Shown here piece after piece: positions 1-8,926 of a stretch of DNA of 64,000 bases. A program made the position numbers and the translations under genes. The stretch's first letter is position 1; every line of letters starts with the position of its first letter. A model generated the notes under the pieces. The model had not been told where the DNA came from, did not search any database, and saw only the letters and a program-made list of their open reading frames with translations. Source of the stretch: Profundibacter sp033851955 (lineage in GTDB: Bacteria > Pseudomonadota > Alphaproteobacteria > Rhodobacterales > Rhodobacteraceae). The stretch is taken from assembly GCA_033851955.1 (NCBI GenBank), contig JAWSVK010000010.1, forward strand, positions 1 to 64,000, given 5' to 3'.

Positions 1-50
1 GCAATGCGCACCCCATCACGCCAAAACTCGTCTGTGTATCTCTTTGCCAT
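1..50 (-). CDS. IS3-family transposase OrfA, N-terminal fragment
   Basis: Only the first 16 codons are visible, reading MAKRYTDEFWRDGVRI. This matches the usual start of IS3-family OrfA proteins (MxKRYTDEFRRDAVRIA), the helix-turn-helix subunit that is frameshift-fused to OrfB to make the active transposase. A Shine-Dalgarno-like GAAGGAGAG lies just before the ATG. Family placement rests on a very short stretch. The rest of the gene lies upstream of the window. Confidence 0.6.
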   Translation of the reverse strand, partial: MAKRYTDEFWRDGVRI

Positions 51-117
51 TCGTTCTCTCCTTCATAGCAAACATTGCTCGAAAGAGACCGGAACTAAAC
101 CGTGACAAGACCAGACA
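1..117 (-). mobile_element. IS3-like insertion sequence, one end
   Basis: This is the 5' end of an insertion element read on the minus strand and cut by the window start. The ATG of a transposase-like ORF lies at 50-48. The peptidase homology in the flanking gene stops at about 117, where the minus strand begins TGTCTGGTCTTGTCACGG. That string has the TG terminus typical of IS3-family ends, so I place the boundary there. The other terminal repeat and the target duplication are outside the window, so the boundary is approximate. Confidence 0.6.
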
Positions 118-447
118 CTGGGTGGCGCCGTGATGCACCTGCCCAACTCCATGAGTGTTGGTGATACAAATCGGCCCGACAAAATACCCCGCATCATTGA
201 TCCAATGTGTGCCCGTCATCTCGCCATTGCCGTTGAGCGCATATTGCGCGGCCCAGACCGGACTGGGCATGCCTGCGTCCTGACGCGGCACGATCGCAGT
301 CACCCCTGTACGCATCTGCTTGGTCGCGTCCGTCAGGGTGGTGAACCCCACAGCCGCACCCGCCACATCCGTGATCGCATTATGTGGACCGGTCCGGCCT
401 TGAAATGGCAGGCCCAGATCACGACCTCGGGGTTTTGGTTTATCCAT
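118..447 (-). pseudogene. DmpA-type P1 (S58) peptidase, N-terminal fragment disrupted by IS
   Basis: The fragment reads RGRDLGLPFQGRTGPHNAITDVAGAAVG style sequence, then PICITNTHGVGQVH, both typical of the N-terminal part of DmpA/P1 family aminopeptidases (about 350 residues). After about 110 residues homology is lost where the insertion element begins, so the autocatalytic Ser and the C-terminal part are missing here. The ATG at 447 (MDKPKPRGRD) is preferred; an upstream TTG at 486 is in frame. Family members cleave N-terminal residues and peptide amides. The fragment is very unlikely to be active unless the rest is restored by element excision. Confidence 0.75.
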
Positions 448-616
448 ATCAGCCACTCGTTTGAACGACCCCTTAGACAGAGCCAAGCGCCGTTAACCCA
501 ACATGATCAAAATCTTGAAGGTGTCAAATTGCCGCCTGACGTTTTCCTGAAATTATCCAGTAGACCTTTGCCCCGAACCACGGGCATAAACAAAGCACCC
601 AACAAAGGCTTCTGAT

Positions 617-1648
617 ATGAAAATCGCAAACCGCATCATTTCCCCCGACCACCCCCCCCTGGTGATTGCCGAAATCGGCATCAATCATGGCGGCAGCCTT
701 GAGGTGGCCAAGGAAATGGCGCGGCTGGCGGCGGCATCCGGTTGCGAGATGGTCAAACACCAGACCCATATCGTAGAAGACGAAATGACGGATGAGGCCA
801 AATCCATCTTCCCCCCCAACGCGGATGTTTCAATCTGGGAAGTGATGCAACGTTGCGCGCTGTCCAAAGACGACGAAATCGCTCTAAAGGATTACGTCGA
901 ATCTCTTGGCATGATTTTCATCTCGACCCCGTTTTCCCGCGCCGCTGCGGATTTTTTGAACGAACTTGACGTACCTGCCTATAAGATCGGATCAGGCGAG
1001 GCTGACAATCTGCCGCTAATCCGCCACATCGCCAGCTTTGGCAAACCTGTGATCATGTCCACAGGCATGCAAACCATTGAAACCATGCGCGCTTCTGTGA
1101 AGATTCTTGAGGATGCAGGTGTTGAATACGCCTTGTTAGAATGCACAAACCTTTACCCCTCACCGCCCGAAATCGTGTCCCTTAAGGGCGTCACGGACCT
1201 GAAAAATGCCTTTCCAAATGCCGTCGTTGGTTTTTCAGATCACAGCATTGGGCCGGAAATGGCGCTGGCCTCTGTGGCGCTGGGGGCGTGCATTTTGGAG
1301 CGCCACTACACCGACAGCCGCTACCGCATTGGCCCCGATATCATCTGCTCGATGGACCCTGCCGAGCTGCGCCTGCTGATCGACCGCTCGCGCGAAATTC
1401 ACACCGCTCTGCACAACGACAAACAACGCACTGGACCTGAGGAAGACGTCTATGCCTTCGCCCGCGCCTCGGTCGTGGCGGACGCTGATCTGCCCGCGGG
1501 CCATGTGATTACCGAGGCCGACATCTGGGCACGCCGCCCCGGATCGGGCGACATTGCGGGGTATGATTTTGACAAGGTGGTTGGCAAAACACTGGCCCAT
1601 GCGGTAAAATTCAACCAACAACTTAAGTGGGACGACTTTACCAGTTGA
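617..1648 (+). CDS. neuB: N-acetylneuraminate (nonulosonic acid) synthase
   Basis: The enzyme condenses phosphoenolpyruvate with a hexosamine such as ManNAc to give a nine-carbon nonulosonic acid (sialic, legionaminic or similar). The 343 residues comprise a NeuB TIM barrel (about 1-250) with VIAEIGINHGG (16-26), YKIGSGEADNLPLI (from 122), GFSDHS (205-210) and ERHYTDS (228-234). A C-terminal SAF/antifreeze-like domain (about 283-340) closes the active site in family members. It is the first gene of a tight neuB-neuC-waaA run, with neuC starting 36 bp later. Which nonulosonic acid is made cannot be told from sequence, and no CMP-sialate synthetase (neuA) is next to it. Confidence 0.93.
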   Translation: MKIANRIISPDHPPLVIAEIGINHGGSLEVAKEMARLAAASGCEMVKHQTHIVEDEMTDEAKSIFPPNADVSIWEVMQRCALSKDDEIALKDYVESLGMIFISTPFSRAAADFLNELDVPAYKIGSGEADNLPLIRHIASFGKPVIMSTGMQTIETMRASVKILEDAGVEYALLECTNLYPSPPEIVSLKGVTDLKNAFPNAVVGFSDHSIGPEMALASVALGACILERHYTDSRYRIGPDIICSMDPAELRLLIDRSREIHTALHNDKQRTGPEEDVYAFARASVVADADLPAGHVITEADIWARRPGSGDIAGYDFDKVVGKTLAHAVKFNQQLKWDDFTS

Positions 1649-1684
1649 TCGCCGCCAACCAACCACAGAAATAAACGGACCGAT

Positions 1685-2806
1685 ATGAGCAAATCCATCC
1701 TCTTTGTCACCGGAACGCGCGCCGATTTTGGCAAACTAGAGCCATTGGCACTGGCCGCCCGTGACGCCGGTTTTGACGTCAGTTTCTACGTCACCGGCAT
1801 GCATATGATGCAACGCTACGGCATGACCAAAATCGAAGTCCACCGCATGGATGACGTGGCTGTCCACGAGTTCGAAAACCAGAACGAGGATGACCCGCAA
1901 GACTTGGTTCTGGCCAACACGATCACCGGTTTCTCCAGCTTCATCCGCGCCCATAAACCCGATCTGGTTGTCGTGCATGGCGACCGCGTCGAGGCCTTAG
2001 CCTGCGCATTGGTCTGCGCCACCAACTACCTGCGCTGCGCCCATATCGAAGGCGGCGAAGTGTCTGGTACCATTGACGAGATTTTCCGCCATTGTAACAC
2101 CAAATTATCGTCCGATCATTTCGTCAGTTCTGACACCGCCAAATCGCGCGTTATGGCACTGGGCGAAGTCCCCGATAGCATTTATGTGATCGGCTCGCCC
2201 GAACTGGACACCCACGCCGCACCCTCTGGCGTGAGTATCGATGAAGTGCGTGATTACTACGATATTGGCTTTGCGGATTATGGCGTTGTCACCTTTCATC
2301 CTGTAACCAGCGAACAGGACACAATCGGCGCTCAAGCCCTTGCTTTGTTTGATAAATTGGCAGACTCGGGGCTTAATTTTGTGGTGATCCTGCCCAACAA
2401 TGATCCGGGTTCAAACGACATCATGGCGGCGATCAACGCCCTGCCAGATGACCGTTTTCGCACGCTTCCTTCTATGCGCTTTGCTTATTTTTCGGAATTG
2501 TTGAAAAACGCCGCGGCCCATATCGGCAACTCAAGCGTTGGCGTTCGAGAAGCCCCGTTCATCGGCCTGTCCAGCCTTGATATCGGCACTCGGCAAAACA
2601 ACCGCTCAGACGCCAAATCCATCACCAGTTGCACGGCTTTTGAAGGCACTGTGATCGACAGATTTTTGACCCAGAACTGGGGCAAACGGCTGGCTTCTGA
2701 CAATGGCTTTGGCGCGGGCAGTTCTGCCACGCGCTTCATCACGGTTTTGCAGGACGACAGGTTCTGGGCGCGGCCCTTGCAAAAAGAATTCCAAGACCTT
2801 GGGTAA
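1685..2806 (+). CDS. neuC: UDP-N-acetylglucosamine 2-epimerase (hydrolysing)
   Basis: It converts UDP-GlcNAc (or a UDP-diacetamido sugar in legionaminate routes) to the free 2-epimer, the substrate of NeuB. The 373-residue GT-B-like fold has VTGTRADFGKLEPL (about 8-21), VVHGDRVEALACALVC near 95, HIEGGEVSGTIDE near 120 and the C-terminal nucleotide-binding GNSSVGVREAP near 283. This is the NeuC pattern rather than WecB, which fits the neighbour. It begins 36 bp after neuB, and its stop overlaps the likely start of waaA. The two genes together supply a nonulosonic acid for LPS or capsule. Confidence 0.92.
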   Translation: MSKSILFVTGTRADFGKLEPLALAARDAGFDVSFYVTGMHMMQRYGMTKIEVHRMDDVAVHEFENQNEDDPQDLVLANTITGFSSFIRAHKPDLVVVHGDRVEALACALVCATNYLRCAHIEGGEVSGTIDEIFRHCNTKLSSDHFVSSDTAKSRVMALGEVPDSIYVIGSPELDTHAAPSGVSIDEVRDYYDIGFADYGVVTFHPVTSEQDTIGAQALALFDKLADSGLNFVVILPNNDPGSNDIMAAINALPDDRFRTLPSMRFAYFSELLKNAAAHIGNSSVGVREAPFIGLSSLDIGTRQNNRSDAKSITSCTAFEGTVIDRFLTQNWGKRLASDNGFGAGSSATRFITVLQDDRFWARPLQKEFQDLG

Positions 2807-4082
2807 CCCGCCCAAATCAGCGCTGCTCTGGGCTTACCTAAAGCTTAGCCCGTTGATCCGGCTGTTTGCGCGGCGGCACTTGGAACGGCGCATCATCAAG
2901 GGCAAGGAATACGCCGCCCGTTACCGTGAAAAGCTTGGACTAACAGAGGTGCAGCGTCCCGACGGCACTCTGATCTGGATGCATGCGGTCGGGGTTGGCG
3001 AAGTGCTCGCCCTGCCCGCGTTGATCCGCGAAATGCGCGCCCTTGATCCGACACTGAACGTGTTGCTGACCTCCTCAACGCGCACCTCGGCCGAGGCAAT
3101 TGAACACAACCTGCCGCCCCGCACGATCCATCAGTTCCTGCCGCTCGACAGCCCGCATTACGTGAAACGGTTTTTGGACCATTGGCAGCCGCAACTGTCG
3201 ATCTGGGCCGAACGTGACATCTGGCCCGCCTTCCTTAGCGAGCTGGAGCAACGCCAAATTCCGATGGCTTTGGTCAATGGCCGGATGAGCCAAAGCTCCG
3301 GCGACAGCAAGCAAAAAGCTAAATCGTTTTTCAACGCACTTTATGCCAAATTCCAGTTCATATCCGTGCAGGACCAAATCAGCGCCGCACAATTCGCCCG
3401 TCTCGGGGTTGATCCTGCCAAAATCAGCGTCACCGCCCCGCTCAAAGCAGGGGCCGATCCGCTGGCTGATCAACCAGAGGCACGCCAAGCCATTCAGTCA
3501 GCTTTGCATGGCCGCCCGCTTTGGCTCGCGGCCTCCACCCATCCCGAAGATGAGATCGAAGTTTTTAAAGCCCATACAAAGGTCGTTGAACAACACCCCG
3601 ACACCCTGTTGGTCATTGCCCCGCGCGACCCAGACCGCGCCAAACGGATCAAAAAACACGCCGATGATCTGGGGTTTAAGGCGGGGATCGTGGCCGAACC
3701 GAATATCGATCTGGCAGACCTGCAAATCGTCATCCTTGATCGCATCGGCCAGATGGGGATCTGGTATCGGCTGGCGGATCGTTGCTTTGTTGGCGGCTCA
3801 ATCGCTGCGGTCGGCGGTCACAACCCCTACGAGCCCGCCTTGCTGGATTGCGCCATCAGCCATGGCCCCAACCTGCAAAACTTCGCCGAATGTTATGCAG
3901 AATTCCACACCGAAAGTGCCGCCGTTTTGGTCCTTGACGCCGACGCATTGGCCAAAACACTGCTGGACCCCGCATTTCTCGCCAGGCGGCCCAAAGCCAA
4001 GACCGTCGCCAAACATGGCAAGTCCGCAGTCTCCGCCACAGCCAAACGGCTTTATGCGCTTGCGTTCAATTCGAAAACTTAG
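2799..4082 (+). CDS. waaA: 3-deoxy-D-manno-octulosonic acid transferase (Kdo transferase)
   Basis: It transfers Kdo from CMP-Kdo to lipid A at the inner face of the cytoplasmic membrane. The GT30 N-terminal domain has the basic KEYAARYREKLG motif and WMHAVGVGEVLALPAL with the conserved Glu, then SIWAERDIWP. The C-terminal domain has GGHNPYEPALLD. The open frame extends upstream to 2703, but that would overlap neuC by over 100 bp. The TTG at 2799 overlaps the neuC stop by 8 bp and gives 427 residues, the normal family length, so I chose it; a weak RBS leaves the start uncertain. The KFD region of typical family members is replaced by TAPLKAGADPL. Confidence 0.88.
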   Translation: MGNPPKSALLWAYLKLSPLIRLFARRHLERRIIKGKEYAARYREKLGLTEVQRPDGTLIWMHAVGVGEVLALPALIREMRALDPTLNVLLTSSTRTSAEAIEHNLPPRTIHQFLPLDSPHYVKRFLDHWQPQLSIWAERDIWPAFLSELEQRQIPMALVNGRMSQSSGDSKQKAKSFFNALYAKFQFISVQDQISAAQFARLGVDPAKISVTAPLKAGADPLADQPEARQAIQSALHGRPLWLAASTHPEDEIEVFKAHTKVVEQHPDTLLVIAPRDPDRAKRIKKHADDLGFKAGIVAEPNIDLADLQIVILDRIGQMGIWYRLADRCFVGGSIAAVGGHNPYEPALLDCAISHGPNLQNFAECYAEFHTESAAVLVLDADALAKTLLDPAFLARRPKAKTVAKHGKSAVSATAKRLYALAFNSKT

Positions 4083-4291
4083 GTGTTTTCAGTTGTTGAC
4101 CTAAAAGCGGGCGCGCCCCATCGCGCCAATTTCAGGCCCAGAACTGCGCATTGGGGCCCAAAAACCCCTAAATGTTGTAAAATTCTCGTGTAAACCTTTC
4201 AAATTGAATAAAACTTGCCTATTTTAAGAAATAGGAAATCAAAACACGCTAACAACAGCGGGTAACAGGTATAAAACGGCGGCAAATTGAC

Positions 4292-4768
4292 GTGACTGTG
4301 GTTAAATCCAAACTCAAGCCCCAGCGGCTCGACGTGTCTCATAAACACGATGTGCGCACCCAATTCGGGGCGCTTTGTTACCGGGTGCGTGACGACAAAG
4401 TGCAAATCTTGCTGATAACCAGCCGTGGCACAGGGCGTTGGATCATTCCAAAAGGCTGGCCTGTGGATGGCGAAACGCCAGCCGGTGCCGCAGCCACCGA
4501 AGCGTTCGAGGAAGCGGGTGTTGAAGGCAAGCCGTCGGATGAATGTCTGGGGATTTATTCCTACACCAAAACCGTTCCCAAAGGTGACAATCTGCCGATC
4601 GTGGTCGCGGTGTTCCCCTTTAAGGTCAAGCGCGAGCTGAAAGATTTTCCCGAGGCTGGGCAGCGTAAACGCAAATGGTTTAGCCTGAAAAAGGCAGCCG
4701 CAATGATTTCAGAGCCGGAATTGGCCCCGTTGATCCGCAGCTTTGACGTGAAACATCTAAAACGCTGA
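4292..4768 (+). CDS. Nudix hydrolase (diphosphoinositol-polyphosphate phosphohydrolase-like)
   Basis: The 158-residue Nudix protein has a box beginning GWPVDGETPAG (from about residue 55) and ending EAFEEAGV. The usual Arg of the RE pair is Thr (TEAFEE), while the metal-binding EE is kept. The preamble GRWIIPKGWP and overall form resemble the DIPP-like bacterial subfamily, whose substrates are dinucleoside polyphosphates or similar. The start is a GTG; a second GTG lies two codons on. It stands alone after a 209-bp gap and is followed 65 bp later by the DUF1178 gene. The exact substrate is unknown. Confidence 0.85.
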   Translation: MTVVKSKLKPQRLDVSHKHDVRTQFGALCYRVRDDKVQILLITSRGTGRWIIPKGWPVDGETPAGAAATEAFEEAGVEGKPSDECLGIYSYTKTVPKGDNLPIVVAVFPFKVKRELKDFPEAGQRKRKWFSLKKAAAMISEPELAPLIRSFDVKHLKR

Positions 4769-4833
4769 ATGCAATCATTTGATTTTAACCCGATTGGCGT
4801 TACCATCGGATTGCACAATAAAGGGCAGCCGCA

Positions 4834-5289
4834 ATGATAAGCTACACATTGAAATGCGAAAACGATCACCGGTTTGACAGCTGGTTTCAATCGTCTGATG
4901 CCTTTGAAAAAGTGCTGACCGTTGGCATGGTGACCTGCCCGACCTGCGCAAGTGCCTGCGTTGAAAAAGCTATCATGGCCCCGCGCGTGCGGACTGCACG
5001 CAAAGCCGCTGCCAGCCCAGAAGAAAACTCCCAGCCAACGCCAGACGCGCCACTGACGACCCCCGCCAATGACGAAGAACGCGCGATTGCCGAGTTGAAA
5101 GCCAAGGTCGAAGCCAATTCAGAATACGTTGGCATGGAATTTGCCACCCAAGCCCGAGCAATCCACGCAGGCGACGCCGTTGAACGGCCAATTTACGGCG
5201 AGGCCGCCCCCGAAGAGGCTATAAAACTGCTGCAAGAAGGCGTGCCCGTCGCGCCGCTGCCCTTCACCCCCAAACGCAATACCAATTAG
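4834..5289 (+). CDS. DUF1178 family protein
   Basis: The 151 residues begin MISYTLKCENDHRFDSWFQS, with CPTCASACVEK near residue 32 forming a rubredoxin-like Cys cluster (KCEN plus CPTC). The middle is Ala/Pro-rich, and the end contains PIYGEAAPEEAIKLLQEG. This is the conserved DUF1178 layout of alphaproteobacteria; no function is established. A small zinc-binding role is inferred only from the cysteines. The gene lies between a Nudix gene and lysC on the same strand, with its own short leader. Confidence 0.85.
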   Translation: MISYTLKCENDHRFDSWFQSSDAFEKVLTVGMVTCPTCASACVEKAIMAPRVRTARKAAASPEENSQPTPDAPLTTPANDEERAIAELKAKVEANSEYVGMEFATQARAIHAGDAVERPIYGEAAPEEAIKLLQEGVPVAPLPFTPKRNTN

Positions 5290-5385
5290 CGTTTAGCCGC
5301 TTTGCCCGTGGCATTGCCCTTGCCCTAACCCGCGCGGCACCGTAAACAACCCACGTTATTCAGACCAATGCGAAAAAGGGCAGAT

Positions 5386-6624
5386 ATGCCAACCTTAGTG
5401 ATGAAATTTGGTGGCACCTCGGTGGCCACACTTGACCGCATCAAACGCGCCGCCAAACGGGTCGGCGTCGAAGTGGCCAAAGGCTATGACGTGATCGTCA
5501 TTGTTTCGGCGATGTCAGGTAAAACCAATGAGCTGGTCGGCTGGGTCGAAGAAGTCTCGCCGATGTGTGACGCCCGCGAATACGATGCCATTGTGTCATC
5601 CGGCGAAAACGTCACCGCGGGCCTGATGGCGCTGACCTTGCAGGAAATGGAAGTGCCCGCACGCAGTTGGCAAGGCTGGCAAGTGCCACTGCTGACCACC
5701 TCGGCACATTCTGCCGCGCGTATCAACGAAATCCCGACGGACAACATTAACGCCAAATTTGGCGAAGGCATGCGCGTCGCCGTTGTGGCCGGCTTTCAGG
5801 GCATCAGCCCAGAAGGGCGCATCACGACGCTTGGCCGTGGCGGATCTGATACCACTGCCGTGGCCTTTGCGGCTGCATTTGGCGCGGAACGCTGCGACAT
5901 CTATACCGATGTGGACGGAGTCTATACCACCGACCCCCGGATCGAAGCCAAGGCCCGCAAACTGGACCGGATCGCTTTTGAGGAAATGCTGGAGCTGGCC
6001 TCCCTTGGCGCCAAAGTTTTGCAGACCCGCTCGGTCGAGTTGGCGATGCGTTTCAAAGTCAAGCTGCGGGTGCTTTCAAGCTTTGACGAACAGGATGAAA
6101 ATTCGGGCACACTGGTTTGTGCCGAGGAGGAAATAGTGGAAAAGAACGTAGTTGCAGGTGTCGCCTCTCAGCGCGACGAGGCCAAAATGACCTTAGTGTC
6201 GGTTGCCGACCGTCCCGGCATTGCCGCCGCGATTTTCGTGCCGTTGTCCGAGGCTGGCGTAAACGTCGACATGATCGTGCAAAACATCTCGGAAGATGGG
6301 CGCACGGACATGACGTTTTCCTGCCCCGTTGAACAAGTCGCCCGTGCCGAAAAAGCCATGGCCGAAGCCAAATCAAGCGGCGAGATCAACTTTCACGATC
6401 TGATCGCCGACACGGATGTTGCCAAAGTGTCCGTCGTTGGCATCGGCATGCGCAGCCATGCGGGTGTGGCCGCCAAAATGTTTGATGTGCTGTCCAAAGA
6501 GGGCATCAACATCAAGGTCATTACAACCTCCGAGATAAAAATATCTGTGCTGGTCGACCGGAAATATATGGAACTTGCGGTCCAAGCCCTGCATGATGCA
6601 TTTGAGCTGCATAAGGCTTCTTAA
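5386..6624 (+). CDS. lysC: aspartate kinase
   Basis: It phosphorylates L-aspartate, the committed step to lysine, threonine, methionine and diaminopimelate. The 412 residues have KFGGTSVA at 7-14, the catalytic GRGGSDTTAVA near 150 and two C-terminal ACT domains (about 265-410) for feedback inhibition. The ATG at 5386 is preferred over the in-frame ATG at 5368 because AAAAAGGG lies 6 bp before it. The gene is followed 18 bp later by ptsP. Threonine synthase, further down the same pathway, is at 20 kb. Confidence 0.95.
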   Translation: MPTLVMKFGGTSVATLDRIKRAAKRVGVEVAKGYDVIVIVSAMSGKTNELVGWVEEVSPMCDAREYDAIVSSGENVTAGLMALTLQEMEVPARSWQGWQVPLLTTSAHSAARINEIPTDNINAKFGEGMRVAVVAGFQGISPEGRITTLGRGGSDTTAVAFAAAFGAERCDIYTDVDGVYTTDPRIEAKARKLDRIAFEEMLELASLGAKVLQTRSVELAMRFKVKLRVLSSFDEQDENSGTLVCAEEEIVEKNVVAGVASQRDEAKMTLVSVADRPGIAAAIFVPLSEAGVNVDMIVQNISEDGRTDMTFSCPVEQVARAEKAMAEAKSSGEINFHDLIADTDVAKVSVVGIGMRSHAGVAAKMFDVLSKEGINIKVITTSEIKISVLVDRKYMELAVQALHDAFELHKAS

Positions 6625-6642
6625 TCACCCTTAGGGGGGAAC

Positions 6643-8895
6643 ATGTCGCAAAGCACTGACAGTCAAAGCCGCGCCCTTTTGGGCCGTTTGCGTGAATCTC
6701 TGGCCGTCGAGGGCGCCGGCCAAGAGCGGCTGGACCGCATCACGCATATCATCGCAGATTCGATGGGCTGCGAGGTTTGCTCGATCTATCTGTTTCGCGA
6801 CGATGACACGCTTGAGTTGTGCGCCACCGAAGGGCTGAACGCCGACGCGGTTCACAAAACCCGTATGCGCTTGGGTGAAGGGTTGGTTGGTCGCGTTGCC
6901 AAAACATCAACCACTATCAACACCGACGACGCCCCCTCGACCAAGGGGTTTCGGTTTATGCCCGAAACCGGCGAGGAAATTTACTCGGCCTTTTTAGGTG
7001 TGCCGATCCAACGTCTGGGCGAACGTCTGGGCGTGCTGGTGGTGCAATCCAAAGCCGTGCGTAAATTCACCGAAGACGAGGTTTACGCGCTTGAAGTTGT
7101 GGCGATGGTGGTCGCCGAAATGACCGAACTTGGGGCCTTTGTTGGCGAGGGGGCCGCACTTTCGGCCCGCCACCAGCAACCGGTATTGTTTCGCGGTGGC
7201 GTTGGCCAAGAGGGTGCTGCCGAAGGCCACGTATATTTGCACGAACCCCGCGTGGTGGTCACCAACCCGATTGCGGATGATCCCGTCGCCGAAACCGCAC
7301 GCCTGCAGGACGCCGTAGATCAGCTGCGTGTGTCAGTTGACGACATGCTGGCCAGTGCCGACAACGGCACAGGGGCCGAACACAAAGAACAAATGCAGGT
7401 GTTGGAAACTTACCGCATGTTCGCCAATTCCAAAGGCTGGATGCGCCGGATGGAAGAAGATATTTCACGCGGTCTGTCCGCCGAAGCCGCCGTGGAAAAA
7501 GAGCAATCCACCGCCCGTACCCGTATGGGTCAAGTGCCGGACGCCTACCTGCGTGAACGCCTGCACGATTTGGACGATCTGTCCAACCGTTTGCTGCGCA
7601 TTCTGACGGGACAGGGTGCTGCCACCGGCGCTGAAATGCCGCTTGATCCAATTTTGGTGGCCCGCAATATCGGCCCGGGTGAATTGCTGGACTATGGCCG
7701 CAAGCTGCGCGGGATTGTGTTGGAAGAGGGCTCGGTCGGCAGCCACGCCGCCATCGTTGCCCGCGCGCTGGCCATTCCTTTGGTGATCAACGCCCGCCGC
7801 GTCACCACCGAAGCGCTGAACGGCGATCACATCATGGTCGATGGCGAACAAGGCGTCGTGCATCTGCGCCCCGACGACTCTGTCGTGCAAGCGTTCAAAG
7901 ACAAAATTGCGATGCTTGCCAAGGACCAAGAACGCTATACCTCGATCCGCGAAAAGCCTGCCGAAACACTGGACGGTGAATTGCTGACCCTGTCGATGAA
8001 CGCGGGGTTGATGGCAGACTTGCCGTCGCTCGAAAGTTCAGGCGCCCAAGGCGTTGGTCTGTTCCGCACCGAACTGCAATTCCTTGTGCGCAACAAAATG
8101 CCCAAACGCGCCGAATTGGCAGCACTTTACAGCCGCGTTCTTGAGGCGGCCAACGGTCAACGTGTGGTGTTTCGCACCCTTGATATTGGCTCGGACAAAG
8201 TACTGCCCTACATGAAGCCCCAAGACGAGCCAAACCCTGCCATGGGCTGGCGGGCGATCCGCGTTGGGCTGGACAAACCCGGCGTTATGCGCATGCAATT
8301 ACAGGCTTTGATCCGCGCCAGCGCTGGCCGTCCAATGACAATCATGTTCCCGTTCATTGCTCAATCCGAGGAATTCTACACGGCCCGTGATTACCTGCAA
8401 AAAGAGCTGAAAAGCGAGGCCCGCCAAGGTCATACCGTCCCTGAAAAGGTCGAAATCGGTGCGATGTTGGAAACACCATCGCTCGCATTTGCGCCGCGCA
8501 AATTCTTTGAGGATGTAGATTTCATATCCATCGGCGGCAACGATCTGAAACAGTTTTTCTTTGCAGCTGATCGCGAAAACGAATTGGTGCGCCGACGCTA
8601 TGACACCCTGAATGTCAGCTTCCTGAGCCTGATCGAGCAAATCGTCAACCGCTGCAACGAAACTGGAACACCCGTATCGTTCTGCGGCGAAGATGCGGGC
8701 CGCCCCGTCGAGGCCCTGTGTTTTGCCGCAATGGGCCTGCGCACCTTGTCAATGCGACCAGCCTCTATTGGTCCGGTCAAAAGCCTGTTGCGCCGCACCA
8801 ATCTGGCCGAAGTCAAAGCGGTGATCGAAGACGCCCGCGCCCGTGGCGATCAATCCGTGCGCCCTGCAATCATGGAATGGCTGCGGAACAGATAA
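6643..8895 (+). CDS. ptsP: phosphoenolpyruvate-protein phosphotransferase, PTS-Ntr enzyme I
   Basis: It takes phosphate from PEP to start the nitrogen-related PTS relay (EI-Ntr to NPr to EIIA-Ntr), which is regulatory rather than a sugar uptake system. The 750 residues consist of an N-terminal GAF domain (about 20-165), the EI N-domain, the phosphohistidine domain with GSHAAIVAR (His368) and a C-terminal PEP-binding TIM barrel with FCGEDAG (Cys681) and SIGPVKSLLRR. The GAF domain marks it as EI-Ntr. It sits 18 bp after lysC, a common arrangement in alphaproteobacteria, and AGGGGGG provides the RBS. Confidence 0.95.
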   Translation: MSQSTDSQSRALLGRLRESLAVEGAGQERLDRITHIIADSMGCEVCSIYLFRDDDTLELCATEGLNADAVHKTRMRLGEGLVGRVAKTSTTINTDDAPSTKGFRFMPETGEEIYSAFLGVPIQRLGERLGVLVVQSKAVRKFTEDEVYALEVVAMVVAEMTELGAFVGEGAALSARHQQPVLFRGGVGQEGAAEGHVYLHEPRVVVTNPIADDPVAETARLQDAVDQLRVSVDDMLASADNGTGAEHKEQMQVLETYRMFANSKGWMRRMEEDISRGLSAEAAVEKEQSTARTRMGQVPDAYLRERLHDLDDLSNRLLRILTGQGAATGAEMPLDPILVARNIGPGELLDYGRKLRGIVLEEGSVGSHAAIVARALAIPLVINARRVTTEALNGDHIMVDGEQGVVHLRPDDSVVQAFKDKIAMLAKDQERYTSIREKPAETLDGELLTLSMNAGLMADLPSLESSGAQGVGLFRTELQFLVRNKMPKRAELAALYSRVLEAANGQRVVFRTLDIGSDKVLPYMKPQDEPNPAMGWRAIRVGLDKPGVMRMQLQALIRASAGRPMTIMFPFIAQSEEFYTARDYLQKELKSEARQGHTVPEKVEIGAMLETPSLAFAPRKFFEDVDFISIGGNDLKQFFFAADRENELVRRRYDTLNVSFLSLIEQIVNRCNETGTPVSFCGEDAGRPVEALCFAAMGLRTLSMRPASIGPVKSLLRRTNLAEVKAVIEDARARGDQSVRPAIMEWLRNR

Positions 8896-8926
8896 CGCTC
8901 CTGTCATTCCGCAATACGGAGATAGC

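Noticed and set aside
2703..2798. Upstream extension of waaA inside neuC
   Set aside because: It would overlap neuC by over 100 bp and the residues do not look like the family start.
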